Source: Ariolimax columbianus
Lineage: Eukaryota; Mollusca; Gastropoda; Stylommatophora; Arionidae
Direction of reading: 5' to 3'
Length of the DNA: 64,000 nucleotides
Assembly (NCBI GenBank): GCA_036924085.1
Contig: JAVGWX010000004.1
Coordinates: 39,220,293-39,284,292 of the forward strand
Both the position numbers and the translations under genes were made by a program. Positions 57,435 to 64,000 of the stretch are shown here, piece by piece; the first letter of the stretch is position 1; every line of letters starts with the position of its first letter. The notes under the pieces were generated by a model. The model did no database searches. It was not told the DNA's origin and worked only from the letters and a program-made list of their open reading frames with translations.

Positions 57435-57690
57435 TGTGTGGGTTAAACAAGAATAGCTTTATTAAAACATGTGGTTATTTAAAACTAAAATAGCGCTTGT
57501 GAGAATTGTTTCAGTTAATGAAACAACTACTTTTGTCAGGCCTTAGTCTTTTCTCCTTTCTATCTCGATTTCTTTAAAAATACCTCTTCTGTCTTTCTCT
57601 CTCTCTCTCCATCTCTTTCTCTCTCACTCGCTCTCTATCTTTCTCTCCATCCCACATACACACACACACATACTATTTATATACAGTACA
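57435..57690. other. GST upstream region with CT-rich and CA microsatellites
   Basis: A CT-rich run at 57590-57650 and (CA)n at 57656-57672, probably in the 5' intron or promoter of the second GST. No promoter element recognised. Confidence 0.45.
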
Positions 57691-57694
57691 ACGA

Positions 57695-58570
57695 TGTTAT
57701 TGGTCCCGTACAGTAATTGATGTCTCATACTCTTTGTACCATAGAGTACAATGATGTCTTTAACTCTTGGTACCATACAGTACAATGATGTCTCTAACTC
57801 TTGGTCCCATACAGTACAATGATGTGTTTAACTCTTGGCCCCATACAGTACAATGATGACTCTAACTCTTGGTACCATACAGTTCAATGATGACTCTAAC
57901 TCTTGGTACCATACAGTACAATGATGTCTTTAACTCTTGGTACCATACAGTACAATGATGTGTTTAACTCTTGGTACCATACAGTACAATGATGACTCTA
58001 ACTCTTGGTACCATACAGTACAATGATGTGTCTAACTCTTGGTCCCTTACAGTACAATGATGTCTTGAACTCTTGGCCCCATACAGTACAATGATGTCTC
58101 TAACGCTTGGTCCCATATAGTACAATGATGTGTTTAACTCTTGGTACTATACAGTACAATGATGTGTTTAACTCTTGGTACCATACAGTAAATTGATGTC
58201 TCTAACGCTTGGTCCCATACGGTAAATTGATGTCTATAACGCTTGGTCCCATACGGTAAATTGATGTCTCTAACGCTTGGTCCCATACTGTAAATTGATG
58301 TCTCTAACGCTTGGTCCCACACGGTAAATTGATGTCTCTAACGCTTGGTCCCATACGGTAAATTGATGTCTCAAACGCTTGGTCCCATACGGTAAATTGA
58401 TGTCTCTAACGCTTGGTCCCATACGGTAAATTGATGTCTCTAACGCTTGGTCCCATACGGTAAATTGATGTCTCTAACGCTTGGTCCCATACGGTAAATT
58501 GATGTCTCTAACGCTTGGTCCCATACGGTAAATTGATGTCTCTAACGCTTGGTCCCATACAGTATAATCT
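57695..58570. repeat. 34-bp satellite, two subfamilies, about 25 units
   Basis: The left half uses CTCTTGGTACCATACAGTAC then AATGATGTCTTTAA; the right half (about 58190-58560) uses CGCTTGGTCCCATACGGTAA then ATTGATGTCTCTAA and is almost homogeneous. A few mixed units lie at the border. Confidence 0.94.
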
Positions 58571-58599
58571 CTCTAACTTTTGGTAACATACAAAACTAA

Positions 58600-58950
58600 A
58601 ACAAATTACAGAAGGTCCAACCTGCAGTTAGAAATCTGTGAAGAGGGCCGAAGATACATCATAGTGAATGAGCTGACAGCAGCCATAGACTCATAGCTGG
58701 CCGCTTGCATCAGGGTCAGCGAACCAGATTGGACTAAAACCCTATTCTGCCTATAAGTTGCCGCACTGGAGAAAGGTCTACACTAGTGTAGTCTGACTAA
58801 GAGAATGGGATGGGGATCTCAGTGAAAAGAGAAATACAGCAACCCAAAAAAAGCCAGCTGAAATCGGCTGTTTCTTGCCGAAAGGCTGAGTCTCGCTGTA
58901 AACTAGGACACAGCTTCTTGTTCAGGAGAACGCCGAAATAGAAAAAGAAG
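58600..58950 (+). mobile_element. SINE-F-related repeat, diverged
   Basis: CGCTTGCATCAGGGTCAGCG then AACCAG, and CCGAAAGGCTGAGTCTCGCT, ending GAACGCCGAAATAGAAAAAG, parallel the SINE-F order (GTCAGGGCCAGCAAACC, CCGAAAGGTGC, GAACGAAGAAG). Confidence 0.5.
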
Positions 58951-59119
58951 ACCGCTTATATTTCACTTGCCTGTTCACATGAAAGCCTAAAAGTCTAAAA
59001 GCCTAAAAGCACGATTATATATTATGTGCGCGATTATGCTAAACAAGAACAGACGACAGAAAATAAAACATAAAAATATTTTTTAAGCCCTAGCATTCTA
59101 TGAGATGGGGGTGATCAAT

Positions 59120-59290
59120 TTCTTCTTCGCGGTCTTTCCTTTCATAGTACACCAGGTACCCATTTACAGCTGAGTCGACTGTAATGAGTCGATGATCAGG
59201 ATCAAACTAGGGTCGTATTCTGCGAAAGACAAATCCCAATCGCGTCTCTGCTGTTTATAAAATCTAACCACATAATATTAAGGAACCTTG
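59120..59290 (-). mobile_element. SINE-G fragment
   Basis: CACCAGGTACCCATTTACAG then CTGAGTCGACTG on the plus strand matches the SINE-G body at 39.35 and 43.46 kb; the tRNA part is barely recognisable. Confidence 0.5.
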
Positions 59291-59704
59291 TTCTAGTTGC
59301 AGCGAAATTCATTGTCAAATAAAGAGCACTTAATTTTTAATTGCGTTTTGTGTATGGCAAAAATAGGAATCAAAGGACTATAGAAACGGTGGGCAATTGT
59401 CGGTCTCGGAGACTGCGATCAATTAATAATAGCAGAGCTATGTTTTTTCGCAAAAAGGAAATTTCTCTTCCACAAGTTCTTTTAGAATTGATCTATTGAT
59501 GCCGCAGACTTACTGTGCGAGAGTAACTGAAATGGTGTCCTTGTGTGTTGGTGAGTCTAAACAGGATAAGAAATACGCCATTTAATTCAAATATGAGCAT
59601 ACAGACAAACCTTATGACACAGTTTACGTACACAAACTGCAGTAGCCTAGCTCGCTTGCGCTGCGCACTGAATGTGTGATGCACACTTTGGTGCTTGCTT
59701 GAGT

Positions 59705-60075
59705 TAGTGTGGCTATTCATAGCTGTGCTTGGACAGCAAATTGGAATTTCGTCAACGCTTTATGTCAACTCAAATATAGAGCAGTTCGGATAATAGACCA
59801 TACTTTAACTGGCAAAAACTTCAGTTTTGAAGTGAAACAGTGTTTGGTGTCGTTGGAATTAAAAGTAAACTATGGGCTACTGTCGTTATGGAATAATCAC
59901 GAAGAATGTACTATCTATGGCACCACTCAAATAGTGGCCTTACACTGATATTACAAGACAATTTAGTCCCCATAGTGCGATGTCGCAGGCTTACTTTATG
60001 GAGACACCTATATCGCTGGCTTCATAAAGATCGAAAAAGAGAAGAACAAGCGCGTATCTTAACTGCTGCCAGGTA
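59705..60075 (+). pseudogene. Jockey-like LINE C-terminal relic
   Basis: The plus frame 59709-59948 includes CQLKYRAVRIIDHTLTG and VSLELKVNYGLLSLWNNHEE, resembling the post-RT region where RxAVRII and a cysteine/His-poor helix follow; then RCRRLTLWRHLYRWLHKDRK at about 59980. No RT core remains. Confidence 0.45.
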
Positions 60076-60189
60076 ATATACATTAGAATGTATGTGTTTT
60101 TCGAATACCATATATAATATGACACAGTGTTAATGACAGAAGATCCAGTACACTCCCATAGCTTAATGGATAAATAACTAGCAAGAGCC

Positions 60190-60860
60190 AGCAACTGGAA
60201 ATCAACATAAAAAAGACTAAAGTTATGGTGTTCGCCAAAAACGAACAAAGTCCAACAGCTTTCATCCACATAAATGGAGACATTTCGGAACAAGTGTCAA
60301 ACTATGTATACCATGTTCAACTCATTTCGGCTGATGATGTGAAACATGGATAATTTCAAGAGTTGCAATAACCAAGAATACATTTAACAGCATGAAAGAT
60401 ACACTTCTATCAAAGCAGATATCTCAGATCTTCAAAATTAGAATCATAAAATGCTATGGGCATTCAGTTTTATTGTATGGAGTAGAAAACTGGACCCTGA
60501 GAAAGAAAATGGAGGAAGAGTATTGGCAACTTTGGGATGTGGGTATTCAGAAAAATTGGGTGAGTTTGTTAGACAAATCAGAAAACAAAAAGTGAGATTC
60601 TGAAACAATTCCAGGTGGATTATATACTTCTGAAAGAAATAAAATATAGAAAAATAAAATATTTTAGCCATGTCAAGCGACATGGAAGTCTGCTGAAAGG
60701 GAAGAGAGGAGGGCTATAGAGCCAAAGGGCTACAGAGGTACAAATGAACAGACAACATCAAGGTTTACTCGGGTCACAGTTTGACTAATCGATGGACAAA
60801 GACAGATGAAGATCCATTATTACCAACCTCCGATACGGAGACGGCACGCTGATGATGATG
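60190..60860 (+). mobile_element. LINE-D-like copy, RT thumb to 3' end
   Basis: LEINIKKTKVMVFAKNEQ at 60195, then FKIRIIKCYGHSVLLYGVEN, KYRKIKYFSHVKRHGSLLKG and a GATGATGATG tail at about 60851-60860, the same tail as at 51.46 kb. Many stops and shifts; the 67-residue frame at 60392 is part of it. Confidence 0.8.
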
Positions 60861-60896
60861 ATATATATATATATATATTTTTGTAATGTGTGTGTG

Positions 60897-60987
<91 letters not shown>

Positions 60988-60990
60988 AAT
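60861..60990. repeat. (AT)n and (AAT)n microsatellite
   Basis: It lies between the GAT tail of the plus-strand LINE-D copy and the AAT tail of the minus-strand LINE-Z copy, and consists of expansions of both tails. Confidence 0.92.
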
Positions 60991-61310
60991 AATTTTCGTC
61001 CATCATCGTCAATGAGGACCACCAACATAATCACATGTCATAATGCAACCTGGAGTATGACTGATCAAGCGAATTCGAGCCTGGAAAAGTCTGTGGCACG
61101 ACTGGCTAACCTTCTCATTGCACATCTATCCTGAGATACCTGGATACGGACACCCTCGGTTAGTTCAATGCCGTCTGTGACCGTGCTCTTCCATGTTGAG
61201 TGATTGTGAGCCAGGCTCTCACATGTGTTAATTTATAATTGACAGCACTTAAGGGACTCTTTCATCATGTCCTTGAAACGCTTTTTGAACGTCCTTGTGC
61301 TCGCTCTCCT
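60991..61310 (-). mobile_element. LINE-Z-like 3' end with finger remnant
   Basis: Plus strand TCGTCCATCATCGTCAATGA followed by GGACCACCAACA matches the 3' UTR of the 36.7-kb and 20.94-kb LINE-Z copies. The minus strand has CHRLFQARIRLISHTPG (finger) and, near 61300-61260, a KKRFKDMMKESL-like stretch. It is truncated at the next microsatellite. Confidence 0.78.
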
Positions 61311-61311
61311 T

Positions 61312-61427
61312 CAGTATATATATATATATACACACACACACAGATACATACATACTTGCATACATACATACATACATACATACATACATACATACATACA
61401 TACATACATACATACATACATACATTC
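61312..61427. repeat. (TA)n, (CA)n and (CATA)n
   Basis: Simple repeats; frames reading YIHTYIHT are artefacts. Confidence 0.95.
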
Positions 61428-61589
61428 AAAGTAGACAAGGATCGCTTCCTGGTCTAGTCATTCTCCAGTCTAAGTGGCTGTTAATGGGTACCTGACTTAC
61501 ATTTAGGAAAAGCAAGTTGGCGAGAAAGGAAACTGATCACAAGACATATTATAAACGGACGCGTGGTACAATTATCTCTCTAATATTTC

Positions 61590-62250
61590 ACACACGTGTG
61601 TACATAAACACACCAGCAAACAAGCAAACACACACGTGTATATTTTGTGCCCAGATAAGCACACACACACACACATACATATTGCCGCACAGGCAAGTAT
61701 ACACAAATACATATTGTTACCAACTCAAGCACACATATACACATATTGTTCTCCAGGCAAGCACACACATACACATATTGTTACCAAAGCAACTACACAC
61801 ATACATTTTGTTCCACAGGCAGGTACGCACATACATATTGTTGCCCAGGCAAGCAGACACACATATATTGGTGTGCAGGCAAGCACACACACACATACAT
61901 ATTGTTGCCCAGGCAAGCACACGCAAATACATATTTTTACCCATTCAAGCACACATACACACATATTGTTGCCCAGACAAGCACACACATATACATATTG
62001 TTGCCAAGGCAACCACACACATACATATTGTTGCACAGGCAAGCATACACATTAATATTGTTGCCCAGGCAAGCACACACACATACATATTGTTGCACAG
62101 GCAAGCATACACATTAATATTGTTGCCCAGGCAAGCACACACATATACATATTGTTGCCCAGGCAAGCACACACACATACATATTGTTGCACAGGCAAGC
62201 ATACACATTAATATTGTTGCCCAGGCAAGCACGCACGCAAACGTGTGTAA
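61590..62250. repeat. Minisatellite of about 32 bp
   Basis: About 20 units of ATTGTTGCCCAGGCAAGCAC followed by ACACATACACAT-like sequence. The plus frames with ILLPRQAHTY repeats are artefacts. Confidence 0.9.
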
Positions 62251-62454
62251 ACCCACTAGCTTACTTACTCCAGCTGGCTCCCATTGGAACAAAGTGCTAC
62301 AATATTATATTTTCTCTCAATTTTGTCATTGGCCGGGCTGTCTTCTGCTAATTCACCCGTAAGATTGCAGTTTCCCTGGTTTCATCATTCATGGTACCGC
62401 GTCCAGTATTCGTTGGCATCGCCATCCTTACATTTCCTAGTGTTTGGACAGACA

Positions 62455-63210
62455 TGCATCACCAATGTACAATACGCACATACAGACACACATGCATACA
62501 TACACACATACACACACATACATACATACATACATACATACATACATACATACATACGTGCATACGTACATACATACATACATACATACATGCACACGTA
62601 CATGCATACATACATGCACACGTACATGCATACGTACATACATACATACATACATGCATACGTACATACATACATATATACATACATGCATACGTACATA
62701 CATACATACATATATGCATACGTACATACATACATACATACATACATACATACATACATACATACATACATACATACATGCATACGTACATACATACATA
62801 CACACATATACAAACCCAGTCACACACAGGGATACACATATACACAGACACACAATCACACATAACAATACGCAGACACATACAGACACACATGGACACA
62901 TCCACACACACAGTCATACACATACAGACACCACACGGATATACACACGTACAGACACATACATACACAGACACACACACAAATACACACATATACACAC
63001 ATTGACACACATATACAGACACACATAGACACACACAGACACACATAGACACACACACATACACACGCATACATACATACACACACCACGCACATACACA
63101 CCAACATACACACACACAAACACATACACAGACAGACACACATAGACACGTATAGACTAACACAAACACACACACAAACACACGGGCACACACATGCACG
63201 CACGTGACAA
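62455..63210. repeat. (CATA)n and (CACA)n compound low-complexity block
   Basis: (CATA)n with CATGCATACGTA variants to about 62810, then CACA/GACACA-rich sequence to 63210. No gene; all long frames on both strands are periodicity artefacts. Confidence 0.95.
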
Positions 63211-63375
63211 CTGCAAGTTCCCACATTCCTGGCCTGACATCCTCAATCAACTAGCGGTAACAGCCATCATTAATCTTGGCACTAGAAAAACATTAAAGGT
63301 CTCAGCTAACAAAACAGAAAATCTCTGACGGTAGTCTCATCTCCGAGCGAAAGTGCAATATTTCCTAGCGTTTAT
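63211..63375. other. Short unique spacer
   Basis: About 165 bp of ordinary composition between the CA-rich and GT-rich blocks; no gene. Confidence 0.5.
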
Positions 63376-63379
63376 TTTA

Positions 63380-63387
63380 TGTATGTG

Positions 63388-63426
<39 letters not shown>

Positions 63427-63817
63427 GTGTGTGTGCGTGTGTGTGTGCGTGTGTGTGTGTGTGCGTGTGTGTGTGTGTGTGTGTGTGCGTGTGTGTGTGC
63501 GTGTGTCTGTGTGTGTGCGTGTGTGTGTGTGCGTGTGTGTCTGCGTGTGTGTGTGTGCGTGTGTGTGTGTGTGCGTGTGTGTGTGCGTGTGTGTGTGTGC
63601 GTGTGCGTGTGTGTGTGCGTGTGTGTGTGTGAGTGTGTGCGTGTGTGTGTGCGTGTGTGTGAGTGTATGTGTGCGTGTGTGTGTGTGTGTGAGTGTGTGT
63701 GCCTATGTGTGTGTGTGCGTGTATGCGTGTGTGTGTGTGCGTGTATGTGTGCGTGTGTGTGTGCGTTTGTGTGTGCGTGTGTGTGTGCGTGTGTGTGTGC
63801 GTGTGTGTGTGTGTGTG
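63380..63817. repeat. (GT)n with GTGC variants
   Basis: About 440 bp of GTGTGC/GTGT repeats; frames reading CVCVCVRVC are artefacts. Confidence 0.96.
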
Positions 63818-64000
63818 AGAACAAGAGGGCTGCGGTTTTTTGTGTGGATGGTGGGTGCTGTATGCGGACGATGATGAGCTGGGTTGGTTATAATACAAAG
63901 GGGCTTATGTTACGCAGACTCACTTGCACACACACATTTAAATGCCCGCATACTCACACAAACACAGTCCCCTTATACATTCATGTATGCCATCGATGGT

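Noticed and set aside
61517..63898. Many long open frames of 100-280 residues on both strands (His/Thr-, Tyr/Ile- and Cys/Val-rich)
   Set aside because: They come from CATA, CACA and GT periodicity: three frames stay open at once and no domain is present.

Overview
The window is eukaryotic (metazoan) DNA: AT-rich, intron-bearing, and dominated by non-LTR retrotransposons, SINEs, mariner-type relics and simple repeats. The sigma-class glutathione S-transferases, the tRNA-headed SINEs and the mix of LINE families would fit a mollusc or another lophotrochozoan. That placement is an inference from general character; no marker here fixes the species. I saw no bacterial operons, rRNA, functional tRNA or CRISPR.

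Host genes are few. (1) At the left edge, minus strand, two phase-0 exons (3922-3698 and 192-64) splice into the start of an ankyrin-repeat protein that continues off the window. (2) An intact sigma-class GST reading frame lies at 42579-43190 (+). (3) A second, diverged sigma GST lies at 57404-56787 (-), with a polyadenylation signal at 56416-56411. Both GST frames are uninterrupted, and each has a good 3' splice acceptor 9-29 nt upstream of its ATG, so each probably has an intron in the 5' UTR. The two GSTs converge.

Most of the rest is a layered retroelement graveyard. I use working names. LINE-C is a CR1-like element. Its copy at 52158-56150 (-) is nearly full length, with an intact ORF1 (Cys pairs, coiled coil, SGNH-esterase-like domain) and an endonuclease-RT ORF2 broken by one small deletion. 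LINE-R is an RNase-H-bearing element with five damaged copies. LINE-Z is an endonuclease-RT element with a C-terminal C2H2-like finger; its best copy is at 33917-36717. LINE-D and LINE-S are further RT families seen mainly as 3' ends. SINE-E is a tRNA-headed repeat with an internal minisatellite, SINE-F has a GAA tail and perfect 12-bp target duplications, and SINE-G is a tRNA-headed SINE. Two mariner-like relics and one IS630/Tc1-type DDE transposase relic are also present.

Layout: 0-4 kb ankyrin gene with a LINE-R copy in its intron; 4-9 kb LINE-R relics; 10-11 kb DDE transposase relic; 13-23 kb nested LINE-Z, C, R and S copies; 24-26 kb mariner relics and a SINE-F; 26.5-29 kb LINE-Z-like; 30-33 kb two minisatellites; 34-37 kb LINE-Z; 37-41 kb nested LINE-C/SINE-G/LINE-R and a 43-bp satellite; 42.6 kb GST; 43.8-51.5 kb LINE-D, SINE-E cluster and internal minisatellites; 52-56 kb LINE-C; 57 kb GST; 57.7-58.6 kb 34-bp satellite; 59-64 kb LINE relics and about 2.5 kb of CATA/CACA and GT low-complexity DNA.

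The most informative signals are the insertion histories that can be read directly: a LINE inside a LINE with a target duplication, a LINE insertion with target deletion, an internal LINE patch without a 3' end, and minisatellites born inside a LINE and a SINE. I found no convincing new multi-gene system.
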